Shown here one piece after another: positions 35,644 through 43,878 of a DNA stretch of 64,000 bases; within the stretch, counting starts at the first letter, position 1, and each line of letters opens with the position of its first letter. The DNA comes from Candidatus Lernaella stagnicola (lineage in GTDB: Bacteria > Lernaellota > Lernaellaia > Lernaellales > Lernaellaceae). The notes under the pieces are model-generated. The model searched no databases. It saw only the letters and a list, made by a program, of their open reading frames with translations, and was not told where the DNA came from. The translations under genes and the position numbers were made by a program. The DNA lies in assembly GCA_030765525.1 (NCBI GenBank), contig JAVCCK010000010.1, forward strand, positions 186,001-250,000, written 5' to 3'.

Positions 35644-36687
35644 ATGACCGCATTGATCTTAACCGTTTGTCTCATGCTCGGCCTTTCCTTTTTCTGCTCG
35701 GTCAGCGAGGCGGCGCTTTACGCTGTTTCGCCGGTTCGCGTGGAAGCGCTCAGGGTTCGCGGCCGGTCGCACGACCTGAAACTGTTCGACCTACGGGCCA
35801 ACATCGCCCGCCCGATCACCGCGATTCTGTTTCTCAACACCTTCGCCAATACGATGGGCGCGGCGATTGCCGGCTCCATTTTCGGCGAGCGCTTTACGCC
35901 GGCGATGATGCTTCCTTTTTCCATCGCCCTGACCGTCGCCGTACTGGTCCTCGCGGAAATCATTCCCAAATCCCTCGGCGTGGGCTACGCCCGCCACCTC
36001 GCCCCGATATTGGCCTGGCCGATTCAACTGCTCGTCTGGTCCTTCTATCCGCTGGTTCGCGCCGGCGAGGTTCTCACCAATACCCTCAAACCCAAACAAG
36101 GCGAAGTCGGGCCCAGCGAAGATGACATCGTGACCCTCGCGCATATGGGCGCCGAGGGCGGCGCGATCATGCACATGGAAGCCAAGTGGGTGAAGGGCGT
36201 GCTCGAACTCGACAAGCTGACCGCGCGGGACATCATGACGCCGCGCCCGGTACTCGTCACACTCGTAGGCAACCAAACGATCGGCGATTTGGGCGCCGAA
36301 TTGGCCCGTCTTGATTTCAGCCGCCTGCCCGTCACCACCGAAGAAGGGCCGGACCATATCCGCGGCATCGTACTGCGCCGCGATCTGGCCAACGCCTTCC
36401 TGCAGGGCGAACACGACAAGCGCGTATCCGATCTGCAATTCAAGCCGAAATTCGTGCCCGAATCGATGCGCGGCCACCAGTTGCTGCGCGTTTTTATCCA
36501 GGAAAAAACCCATCTGGTCGTCGTTGTCGACGAATACGGCGGCACGATGGGCGTGGTAACCCTGGAAGATGTTATCGAGGCGATGATCGGCGAGGAAATC
36601 GTCGACGAATTCGACGCCCACACGGACCTGCGTGAGTTCGCGCGCCGGCGCGCGGCCGCCAAGCTCGAGGAGGAGGATAACGAGTGA
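35644..36687 (+). CDS. CNNM/CorC-like membrane protein with CBS pair (hemolysin family)
   Basis: 347 residues. The N-terminal DUF21/CNNM domain (about 1-145) has four hydrophobic segments and the AEIIPKSLG motif. A CBS pair follows (about 195-325): DIMTPRPVLVTL, HIRGIVLRRDLANAF and the second VVVVDEYGGTMGVVTLEDVIE, the hallmark of the MgtE/CorC-like hemolysin group. Such proteins are linked to magnesium or cobalt efflux and resistance. The C-terminal CorC_HlyC transport domain of about 80 residues is absent, since the chain ends soon after the CBS pair, so it is a short member. It overlaps the following GT39 gene by 4 bp (GTGA). Confidence 0.85.
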   Translation: MTALILTVCLMLGLSFFCSVSEAALYAVSPVRVEALRVRGRSHDLKLFDLRANIARPITAILFLNTFANTMGAAIAGSIFGERFTPAMMLPFSIALTVAVLVLAEIIPKSLGVGYARHLAPILAWPIQLLVWSFYPLVRAGEVLTNTLKPKQGEVGPSEDDIVTLAHMGAEGGAIMHMEAKWVKGVLELDKLTARDIMTPRPVLVTLVGNQTIGDLGAELARLDFSRLPVTTEEGPDHIRGIVLRRDLANAFLQGEHDKRVSDLQFKPKFVPESMRGHQLLRVFIQEKTHLVVVVDEYGGTMGVVTLEDVIEAMIGEEIVDEFDAHTDLREFARRRAAAKLEEEDNE

Positions 36688-38198
36688 ATCCGGATGCCGC
36701 CGACCGCCCGAGTCGTGCCCCGGCGTGGCTCGCCGCAGCCCTCGTGGCCGCGTGCTTGATTCTCAATTTGATTTGGGAAGGCGGCGCCACGCCCAGTTTC
36801 GGCGGCTTCGACGAAGCCAACCACCTCGGTCGCATCTGGGCCTTCGCCGAGCAGGAAATGGGCCGCGCCCAAGACGTCGAACTCAACCAACCCTTGCACT
36901 GGCCGCCCACCGTTCACGAGGGCGCCGCCAAGTTGTGGCTCCTCACCGAGCGTTCCCACATCGCGTTGAAAATCGCCTGGACACTCATGCTCGCCATCAT
37001 CCTGGTCGCGGTGTATTTCCTCGCCACCGACCTGACCGATTCCTGGGGCGGGCTCGCCGCCGTAACCCTCGCGGCCACCGCGCCGCCCGTGGCCACCTAC
37101 AGCCGCGCCGTCACCCTCGACATGCCCCTGGCGATGATGACCGCCTTGACCCTCTTCGCCCTGGTGCGCTCGCGCGGGTTCCGCCATCTTGGCTACTCCG
37201 TGGCGTTCGGGTTGGCCGCCGGAGTGTCCTGCCTCGCCAAAGGGTACGCCCCGGCCTACTGGATGGCCCCCGCGGCCATCGCCTTCTTCGCCCACGGCTC
37301 CTTCGTCGACTTGAACAAACGCGGCTACGAAAATCCGCTGTTCAACCTGGCGGTCGGCAGCGTGTTCGGTGCTCTGATGATGTCGTGGTGGTACGGCGGA
37401 CGACTCGCCCAGTGGCTCCAAACCCTGACCGGTCACGTGCAGAGCTATCAACAAAGCGGCGCCTTGGATGGCGCGTGGCCCTTGGGCCGCATGATCTACG
37501 GCGACATGGGCCCCTTGCTCCCGGCGATCCTCGTCGCGGGCCTGGTGCTGGGCTGGCCCGCTCGCCGCACGCAGCGCAGCGTTTATGAAATCATGGCCGC
37601 GCTGCTGATTCCCGCCGCGCTCTTCGCGGTCGCCCCGACAACCTACGCCCGCTTCCTGATGCCCGCGCTCGGCGCCGGCGTCGTCTTGTTCGTCGTGGGA
37701 CTGTGGCGCTTGCCGTTCCCGACGGCTCGCCGCTGGGTGGTCGGTGTCCTGGCGGCGCTCTCGCTGCTGTTGCATGTGGCGCTCGCCCTCGCCCCGACCC
37801 GCGCCGCTGACGCACTGGGCATGTTCGCCCGCCCGCCGCAAAGCGACCCGCAGGCCGTCGCGCTGGCCGAGTGCGCCGCGACCGTCGGGCCGGTGGTGAT
37901 CGTCGACGACGCCTGGCACCCCTATTTGCCGGCGGGCATGTTGGCTTTTTTGGTGCGACGGGCCGACGGCGAGGTCCACATTACCGCCGCCGACACCGAG
38001 CGCGACGACGAAGCCGCCGTGGTCGCCGCCATCCGAGATATCGACGTGGCGGGCTCGCTGCTGGTGCTGCGCGAAGGGTCGGGATTGCCGTTTGACGAAA
38101 GCGTCTTGAGGCCTTTTACTTTAAAGCGAGAGGCGGCATGGCGCTTCGGCGCCCGGCAGCCTCGTTTGCAGTGTTGGATACGTAGCGATGCGGAGTAA
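36684..38198 (+). CDS. Polytopic membrane glycosyltransferase, GT39-like
   Basis: 504 residues from a GTG overlapping the previous stop, with AGGAGG upstream. FGGFDEANHLGRIWAFAEQ is the donor loop (acidic pair replaced by Asp-Glu). YSRAVTLDMPLAMM after the next helices is a strong match to the PMT_2/GT39 'R-x-x-x-x-D-x-x-L' segment. LSCLAKG-like ...AGVSCLAKGYAPAYW is a further family mark. About ten helices are followed by a soluble C-terminal domain (about 390-504). Predicted to glycosylate a lipid or protein outside the inner membrane. Translationally coupled to the CNNM gene, and 3 bases before the next gene. Confidence 0.75.
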   Translation: MNPDAADRPSRAPAWLAAALVAACLILNLIWEGGATPSFGGFDEANHLGRIWAFAEQEMGRAQDVELNQPLHWPPTVHEGAAKLWLLTERSHIALKIAWTLMLAIILVAVYFLATDLTDSWGGLAAVTLAATAPPVATYSRAVTLDMPLAMMTALTLFALVRSRGFRHLGYSVAFGLAAGVSCLAKGYAPAYWMAPAAIAFFAHGSFVDLNKRGYENPLFNLAVGSVFGALMMSWWYGGRLAQWLQTLTGHVQSYQQSGALDGAWPLGRMIYGDMGPLLPAILVAGLVLGWPARRTQRSVYEIMAALLIPAALFAVAPTTYARFLMPALGAGVVLFVVGLWRLPFPTARRWVVGVLAALSLLLHVALALAPTRAADALGMFARPPQSDPQAVALAECAATVGPVVIVDDAWHPYLPAGMLAFLVRRADGEVHITAADTERDDEAAVVAAIRDIDVAGSLLVLREGSGLPFDESVLRPFTLKREAAWRFGARQPRLQCWIRSDAE

Positions 38199-38201
38199 CG
38201 A

Positions 38202-38975
38202 ATGACTCGCACCTGGTTGATAGTGGCCGCGATTTTTTTGCTGGCCATTTCCGCGGCGGCGCAAGACCCAACGCCTGCGCCGGCCGACGCCACGCCTCCC
38301 GAACCGGTCGTCGTCAAGGTCTTGGCCACGCCCATCGAGTTGATCAGCCCCATCGACAAGGGACCGGTCAGCGGCTGGCGCATCGACGCTTTCACCACCG
38401 CGGGCGTCGATACCGATTTCTGCTACCTCGGCGCGTCGAAATCCTACTACGAAAAGCTGATCGCCACCGACCCCCGCACCGGCTACACCGGCTACCCCGG
38501 CGATTTCTACCCGAATCTGGAAAAACCCCTCGCGCCCGAAGTGGTCAAAAATATCGGCAAAATATTGCCCAAGGAATACAACCTCGGGAAACTCGAACCG
38601 TGGGATCGTTACGAAATCCTCGCCAAGATTTACACCTGGCGCGGCATGCCCGACAAAGACATCGCCAACGCCTACTTGCGCGCCACGTACACCATGCGCG
38701 GGCTCTCCCTGGGCGAAAACGAACGTAAGCGGGTCCAAAAAATGCGCAAGCTGGCGATCCGCCACTTCAAGATCGCCATGGATAAGGCCGATTTCAAGCT
38801 GTCCGAATCGCCGCAGTTGAAGTATTTGATCGGCGACCTCTACCGCCGCAACGGCCAGTTCCGAAAAGCCCTGCGCTACTACAACGACGCCGCCAAGATG
38901 CGCAACCGGCCCGAATGGCTCGAGGAAATGATCATCCGGCAATCGGCCCGCGCCCACGCCTACGACGATAGGTAA
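38202..38975 (+). CDS. Secreted helical/TPR protein, DUF2225-like without its cysteines
   Basis: 257 residues with a signal peptide (hydrophobic about 5-20, cleavage near SAAAQ). The C-terminal part (about 130-250) is helical and TPR-like (RYEILAKIYTWRGMPDKDIA, YLIGDLYRRNGQFRKALRYY). The order of blocks, including TDFCYLGASKSYYEKLIATD and YTGYPGDF, recalls DUF2225. The paired CxxC zinc ligands of that family are not seen, and members are normally cytoplasmic. The resemblance is weak. Follows the GT39 gene by 3 bases and probably shares its transcript; it may be a periplasmic partner. Confidence 0.55.
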   Translation: MTRTWLIVAAIFLLAISAAAQDPTPAPADATPPEPVVVKVLATPIELISPIDKGPVSGWRIDAFTTAGVDTDFCYLGASKSYYEKLIATDPRTGYTGYPGDFYPNLEKPLAPEVVKNIGKILPKEYNLGKLEPWDRYEILAKIYTWRGMPDKDIANAYLRATYTMRGLSLGENERKRVQKMRKLAIRHFKIAMDKADFKLSESPQLKYLIGDLYRRNGQFRKALRYYNDAAKMRNRPEWLEEMIIRQSARAHAYDDR

Positions 38976-38988
38976 GACCCCCGCCCTC

Positions 38989-40476
38989 TCATCGGATGCA
39001 GTGATCGGGCAGCCGCGCGCATAGATCCACCTGCAAAATGCCGAACGACGTGGCCATGTAGCCCACACCCGGCCTGGACGGCGATGGATTAAAACGCCGC
39101 GCCGCCTTGCCCACAAACACGCGGTCGATCGGTCGCATCGTCTCGGTGTCGACGATCTCCATCACCCCCGCCAGCTCGTTGACGATAAGCAGCAGCCCGC
39201 GATCGGCGTCGAAGGTGGCGAAGCGAAAACCGGGCAGCACCTTGTTCTCGGCCACGACCCGCGGACCGCCGGGGTCGATCTTGCGCACGCGCCCGTAAGT
39301 CTCCACGAGGTAGATGTAGGGGTGCCCCTCCTCGCCCAGAACCATGCTCTCGCCGAACAGGCGCTCTTCGTACACGGTTGCCTCGGTCGTCACCTGCTGC
39401 GTGGCCGCGTCGTAGGCGATTCGCGTCAGCACGATGTCGTGAAACGAAGCGATCATCCCGTCGCCGTACGGCGCGAAGAAACGCAGCGGCGCCAAGGGAA
39501 TCACCTTCGAAAAGGCGAACTCGTGCACCCGGCGGCCCGTCGCGCGGTCCACCAGCATCGCCGAGGTTTCGTCGCCGACCAGGTACACGCCCGCCCGCGG
39601 CAGGCAGTACCCGGCCATGGTGGGTCCGTACCACGAAAACCCGCGCCCCATATTGACGCTGCGCTCGGCCCAGTTGCGCGCCTCCGCCGGGGGCACGAAG
39701 GCGTCGTCACTTCCGCAACGAATCAAATGCACCGAGGTGACCGGGGCCGGTAGCGGGCTGGGTCGCCAGCGATCGGCCGTGACATCGTACACTTCGTTGC
39801 GATGCACGGTGACGCCCGCCGGCAGTTTGCGCTTGGCCCCGACGAGCAGCATACGGGGCGACACCTCGTCCACGAAGTTCATCTGGTGAAACAAAAAGCG
39901 TTCGCGATAGCCGTCGGTGCCGGCAAACGTGGCCACGGCCTGCACGCCTGTTTGGCTGGTAACCGCGCGCAGCGGCAGCGACGAAGGCAAAAAGAAAAAC
40001 CACGTAAGCAATACGAGGGTGATGGTGAAGTAATGCGTAAACGCGTCGGCCGGAAAATGAAACCACTCGGTCGTCCAGCCACGTTTCCAGGCAAGGACCG
40101 CAAAGCCGCCCAGCAACACCGTCACGACGGGTAAACCGATCCAACCCCCGTACGCTTGCGCCACCGCCGCCAGGTACAACCACACAACCCCGTACAGCGT
40201 CACGAAAAACGTGGGGCGTCGCGTGCGCGGCACGGCCATCAGCAGGAAATACAGGGCCGTGAACGCCACGTAATACAGGTTGCCGTAGCTGACCAGGTTC
40301 ACGATGGCCGCCGGCACGAACACGCCGTAGCCGACCGCGAGCAGAATCGTCTTCCAGCGGCGCCGCTCGGGAATCCACAAGTTGAGCGCGCACAGCGGTA
40401 TCAATAGAAAAAACATGAACAGCGCCGGGATCCCGGCGATCAGCCAAAAGAGGAAATATGCGCGCCGCGCCTTCAT
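38989..40476 (-). CDS. Membrane protein with six helices and a propeller-like C-terminal domain
   Basis: 495 residues from ATG 40476, two bases after the QueD-like stop; an in-frame ATG at 40530 would lie inside that gene. About six hydrophobic segments (8-185) precede a soluble domain (about 190-495). That domain is made of short strand repeats such as GVYLVGDETSAMLVDRATGRRV, VYEERLFGESMVLGEEGHPYIYLVETYGRVRKID and LLLIVNELAGVMEIVDTETM. These look like blades of a beta-propeller of the quinoprotein/YVTN type. No cofactor ligands recognised. The position after QueD and a radical SAM enzyme on one transcript is notable, but no pathway can be named. Confidence 0.6.
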   Translation of the reverse strand: MKARRAYFLFWLIAGIPALFMFFLLIPLCALNLWIPERRRWKTILLAVGYGVFVPAAIVNLVSYGNLYYVAFTALYFLLMAVPRTRRPTFFVTLYGVVWLYLAAVAQAYGGWIGLPVVTVLLGGFAVLAWKRGWTTEWFHFPADAFTHYFTITLVLLTWFFFLPSSLPLRAVTSQTGVQAVATFAGTDGYRERFLFHQMNFVDEVSPRMLLVGAKRKLPAGVTVHRNEVYDVTADRWRPSPLPAPVTSVHLIRCGSDDAFVPPAEARNWAERSVNMGRGFSWYGPTMAGYCLPRAGVYLVGDETSAMLVDRATGRRVHEFAFSKVIPLAPLRFFAPYGDGMIASFHDIVLTRIAYDAATQQVTTEATVYEERLFGESMVLGEEGHPYIYLVETYGRVRKIDPGGPRVVAENKVLPGFRFATFDADRGLLLIVNELAGVMEIVDTETMRPIDRVFVGKAARRFNPSPSRPGVGYMATSFGILQVDLCARLPDHCIR

Positions 40477-40478
40477 CG

Positions 40479-40859
40479 CTACTCGGCGTTGTCGGGGAAA
40501 TAGGTCGAATAGGCGTTGTCGGATTCCCACACATTGCAGCGCAGCAAGCGCACGCGTTGGTCATCCACCAATGGCGCCACCTCCTCGAAAATGTACTTCG
40601 CCAGGTTTTCGCTCGACGGGTTGATTTCGTCGAAGGGCGGGATGTCGTTGAGCAGCCGGTGGTCGAGGCGTTCGAGAACTTCGTCCACCGCTTTTTTCAG
40701 TTCCTTGAAATCGAGCACCATGCCCAGTTCGTCCAACGTCACCGCGCCCACCGTGATTTCCACGCGCCAGTTGTGGCCGTGCAGGTCTTCGCACTTGCCG
40801 CGATAACCGCGCAGATTATGCGCCGAACTGAACGACCGGATGACCGTGATTTCGTGCAT
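40479..40859 (-). CDS. queD: QueD-like 6-carboxy/pyruvoyl-tetrahydropterin synthase
   Basis: 126 residues from ATG 40859, which shares a base with the radical SAM stop (TGATG). Zinc ligands are His14 (SSAHNL), His27 and His29 (LHGHNW). Catalytic Cys23 precedes HGH by three residues as in QueD, and the C-terminal WESDNAYSTYF carries the conserved glutamate. The enzyme converts 7,8-dihydroneopterin triphosphate to 6-carboxy-tetrahydropterin, the second step of queuosine and 7-deazapurine biosynthesis. QueC, QueE or GCH1 are not in this window, so a different PTPS role is possible. Confidence 0.82.
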   Translation of the reverse strand: MHEITVIRSFSSAHNLRGYRGKCEDLHGHNWRVEITVGAVTLDELGMVLDFKELKKAVDEVLERLDHRLLNDIPPFDEINPSSENLAKYIFEEVAPLVDDQRVRLLRCNVWESDNAYSTYFPDNAE

Positions 40860-42250
40860 CAGTGATCTCCCCTCAGCCAGGTGAGTTTGCCCCAAAACAA
40901 TCCTAGGAATCCGAAAAAATGTTTCTTGTGCGGCAGGCGGCGCCAAATTCGCCACAAGCGAAACGGGTGGAGGTAGAACCGCAGATGCACGCGCCGCATC
41001 ATCTTTTTAAGAGTCGCCCGCGACGCCGTCGCCATATGTATCGGCGGGTTGTCGTAATCCACTTCTTCCGGGTGGAAATCCTGCACCAACCCGCGTTGCG
41101 CCGCCGTCTCCCAAAGCGGCGTGCCCGGCAGCACGTTGAGCAGGTTGAAGGTGATAAACGTCAGCTTGCTCTTCAGCGCGTAGTCTACGGTTTGCCGCGC
41201 TTCTTCCTCGGTTTCGTCCGGCAAGCCCAAAATGAAGAACCCCTGCGCCATCATGCCCTTTTGCACCGTGTAGTCGATGACCATCTCGAGCTTGGCGAAA
41301 TTGACGTTCTTGTTCAACGCCCGTTGCAGGCGTGGCGAGGCGGTTTCGATGCCGTAGGGAATTTTGAAACACCCGGCGCGCGCGAGCAGGTCGATCAACT
41401 CGCGATCCATGCGGTCGGCGCGCAGCCCCACCGGAAACGTGATGGCCAGGTCCATGTTACGCGCGATGAGCAGTTCACAAATGCGTTTGGCGCGGTCGAG
41501 GTCGAGATTGAAACAATCGTCGATGAAATGGATCTCACGCACCATGTACTTTTCATACAGCCGCGTGATCTCCTCCACCACCGCTTCGGCTTGTCGCACG
41601 CGGTACTTGCGGCCCAGCACGTTTTGGCAGAACGCGCACTTAAAGGGACAGCCTCGCGAACTGGACACCGAATAGTATCGCTTGTGCTTGTACAAATAGC
41701 CGTGCCGCGGCTGCTCGTGATACAGCTCCATCGGCGCTAGGTCCCACGCGGGCCACGGCAGCGCGTCCAAGTCCGTCACCGGCTCCGGATGCTGACCCGC
41801 GCTCCCGCCCGGATACCCGACGCCCGGCAATTCGAGGTGTTCGACGTCGCTTTCCCAGGCGGCGACCAGAGGCGGCAACACCAACTCGCCCTCCCCGCGC
41901 ACCACCGCGTCCACGCCGGGAACGCGAAGCACATCCAACATCGAGGAATGAGCATAGGGACCGCCAACCACAATTCGCGCCATCGGCACATGGGACTTGA
42001 GTAAGGTCACCGTCTCCCGCAGCACCGCGGCCTCGAGGATCACGGCCGACAACCCCACGACGTCGGGCGCGAAGGCGGTGATCTCTTCCAGATGCAGCGC
42101 GAGCGCCTCCTGCCGCGCACGCAGGTCCAGCACCCGCACCTCGTGTCCGGCGTTGCGCAACACGGCGGCCAGATACAGCAAACCCAGCGGCGGCGCGATT
42201 TGGTAGTTCCTCTGCGCCTTGTAAAGATTTGCCAGGAGAATGTTCGCCAA
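40859..42250 (-). CDS. B12-binding radical SAM enzyme (class B-like)
   Basis: 463 residues. The N-terminal half is a cobalamin-binding domain (about 3-135; APPLGLLYLAAVLRNAGHEV, VVGGPYA). The radical SAM core has the cluster motif CPFKCAFC (Cys201, 205, 208), then DDCFNLDLDRA, FVGLRADRM-like SAM contacts, and GIETASPRLQRALNK. The Asp-x-His of classical B12 sites is not obvious. The C-terminal basic HLRFYLHPFRLWRIWRRLPH suggests membrane association, as in hopanoid or lipid methylases and BchE-like proteins. Reaction unknown. It is the first gene of an operon with the QueD-like and membrane/propeller proteins. Divergent from another member of the family. Confidence 0.82.
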   Translation of the reverse strand: MANILLANLYKAQRNYQIAPPLGLLYLAAVLRNAGHEVRVLDLRARQEALALHLEEITAFAPDVVGLSAVILEAAVLRETVTLLKSHVPMARIVVGGPYAHSSMLDVLRVPGVDAVVRGEGELVLPPLVAAWESDVEHLELPGVGYPGGSAGQHPEPVTDLDALPWPAWDLAPMELYHEQPRHGYLYKHKRYYSVSSSRGCPFKCAFCQNVLGRKYRVRQAEAVVEEITRLYEKYMVREIHFIDDCFNLDLDRAKRICELLIARNMDLAITFPVGLRADRMDRELIDLLARAGCFKIPYGIETASPRLQRALNKNVNFAKLEMVIDYTVQKGMMAQGFFILGLPDETEEEARQTVDYALKSKLTFITFNLLNVLPGTPLWETAAQRGLVQDFHPEEVDYDNPPIHMATASRATLKKMMRRVHLRFYLHPFRLWRIWRRLPHKKHFFGFLGLFWGKLTWLRGDH

Positions 42251-42361
42251 GCCGCCCCCTTGTCGTTGGTTTTACAGTAGGGCCCGGTTTTCGCGCCTGT
42301 CAACACGACGGTCCTTCGTTCATGATATGCTGAAACGCGTTCGACACCGAAAGGAATCTCC

Positions 42362-43774
42362 GTGCGGCTGCTGTTGATCAATCCCGCCGAAACCCTCGTC
42401 GTCCGGGCGAATCTGCCCGACGAAATCGAGGCCGTGCGCGGCAACAACCCGCCGATCAACCTGCTGCAAGTCGCCGCCGCCGCCCGCCGCGACGGCCACG
42501 CCGAGGTGAGCCTCATCGACGCCCACGCCGAAGACCTGACGCCGGTACAAGTCGCCGCGCGGGCCCACCGCCTGCAACCCGACTTGATCGGCCTGACTGC
42601 CGTGTCCTTCACCATGCCCGCCGCGCGCGCGCAGGCTCAGGCGCTGCAAGAAGCCCTGCCCGAAACGCCGCGCTGGCTGGGCGGCCTGCAACCCTTTCTG
42701 TACCCGGCCGAAACCCTCGCCCTGCCCGAGTTCGACGGCTTAATTCGCGGCGAGGGTGAACACCCGCTGGCGACCCTGTGTCGTCACGGGGGCGAGAAGT
42801 CGCGCCTCGGCGATGAACCCGGTTTCTATTTCCAACGCGACGGCGCATTGATTGACACCGGCGTTGCACCGACGGTCGCCGATTTGGACACGCTGCCCCA
42901 ACCGGCCTACGACCTGCTGCGCCCGGAGTTGTACGGGTCGGTGCTTACCGACTTGCACCCCGTCGCCAACGCCGTCACGAGCCGCGGCTGCCCCTATCAC
43001 TGCACGTATTGCAGCCGTTCGGTGACCGGCAAACGCTTTCGGGCGCACGGCCCGGCATACGTGGTCGAAAACTTTCGCCGCGCGCACGATCTGGGTTTCG
43101 CCGCCCTGCTTGTCTACGATGAAGTGTTCACGATCGACAAGGCGCGGGTGCTCGCGATTTGCGACGGACTGCGGCACGCGGGGATCGATCTGCCCTGGAT
43201 GGCGCGCGCCACAATCGGAACCGTCGACGAGGAAATGATGCGCGCCATGGCCGCCGCCGGTTGCCGGTGGATCACCTTCGGCATCGAATCGGGCAGCCCC
43301 GCGGTGCTGCGCCGCCTCGGCCGTCCCACCGACCTGGAAACGGCGCGGCAGGTTTTCGCCGCGGCCCGGCGCGTCGGGCTCAAAACCCTGGCCTATTTTA
43401 TGGTGGGCAACCCGGATGAAAGCGCGGCCGACATCGCCCAAAGCGCCGCGTTCATGGTCCGCCTCGACCCCGACCACGTGCACCTGGCGGTGTACACGAT
43501 GTATCCCGCCACGCCGCTCTATGACGAAGCCGTGGAAAAAGGTTTGCTGCCGGCCGATCTCTGGCGGGAGTTCGCCACCGATCCCGCGTCCGCGTTTACC
43601 GCACCGCATTGGCCCGGTTCGTTCTCGGCCGACGACTTGTTCGCCATCGTGCGCCGCCTCTACCGGCGCTTCTACCTGCGGCCGCGCGTCATCTGGCGTG
43701 AACGTCGCTCGCTGCTTTCCTGGCGCGCCTTCCGCCGCCGCTTGCGCTATTTGGGAGCGCTTATTACGCGCTAG
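42362..43774 (+). CDS. B12-binding radical SAM enzyme (class B-like), second copy
   Basis: 470 residues from a GTG. B12-binding domain about 1-140 (RLLLINPAETL, NLLQVAAAARRDGH, GLTAVSFTMPAARA, LIRGEGEHPL). Cluster motif CPYHCTYC (Cys210, 214, 217), with GIESGSPAVLRRLGR and MVGNPDESAADI downstream. The C-terminal part again ends in basic, aromatic RRLYRRFYLRPRVIW as in the divergent copy, so the two are related in build but clearly different in sequence. Probably methylates or rearranges a lipid-like or carbon-centre substrate. The intergenic region of 111 bases must hold both promoters. Confidence 0.82.
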   Translation: MRLLLINPAETLVVRANLPDEIEAVRGNNPPINLLQVAAAARRDGHAEVSLIDAHAEDLTPVQVAARAHRLQPDLIGLTAVSFTMPAARAQAQALQEALPETPRWLGGLQPFLYPAETLALPEFDGLIRGEGEHPLATLCRHGGEKSRLGDEPGFYFQRDGALIDTGVAPTVADLDTLPQPAYDLLRPELYGSVLTDLHPVANAVTSRGCPYHCTYCSRSVTGKRFRAHGPAYVVENFRRAHDLGFAALLVYDEVFTIDKARVLAICDGLRHAGIDLPWMARATIGTVDEEMMRAMAAAGCRWITFGIESGSPAVLRRLGRPTDLETARQVFAAARRVGLKTLAYFMVGNPDESAADIAQSAAFMVRLDPDHVHLAVYTMYPATPLYDEAVEKGLLPADLWREFATDPASAFTAPHWPGSFSADDLFAIVRRLYRRFYLRPRVIWRERRSLLSWRAFRRRLRYLGALITR

Positions 43775-43818
43775 AGACGTTCCATACCTACGAACTTCCG
43801 ACTCATGAATCTTTTCGT

Positions 43819-43847
43819 TTGCGTAGATATCAAAACGATCAGATAAT
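43819..43847 (+). promoter_or_regulatory. Promoter of the SIR2-domain gene
   Basis: TTGCGT (43819-43824) and GATAAT (43842-43847) are 17 bases apart. Transcription would begin near 43854, leaving a leader of about 25 bases, and GGAGG at 43867-43871 is seven bases from the chosen ATG (43879). This placement rules out an earlier in-frame ATG at 43819 as the start. The elements lie in the AT-rich segment that carries the gene. Confidence 0.55.
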
Positions 43848-43878
43848 CGACTATCCTGAGTGTAGTGGAGGTATGATT

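Noticed and set aside
36045-37979. A 644-codon open frame on the minus strand
   Set aside because: It runs opposite the CNNM/CBS and GT39 genes, both with clear domains. The translated product is Gly/Arg/Gln/His-rich with no domain or ribosome binding site; it is a high-GC antisense shadow.
43819-43878. Earlier ATG for the SIR2 gene (60 bases upstream)
   Set aside because: That ATG region overlaps a good -35 box, and the first 18 codons have no protein character. GGAGG is correctly placed only for the ATG at 43879.
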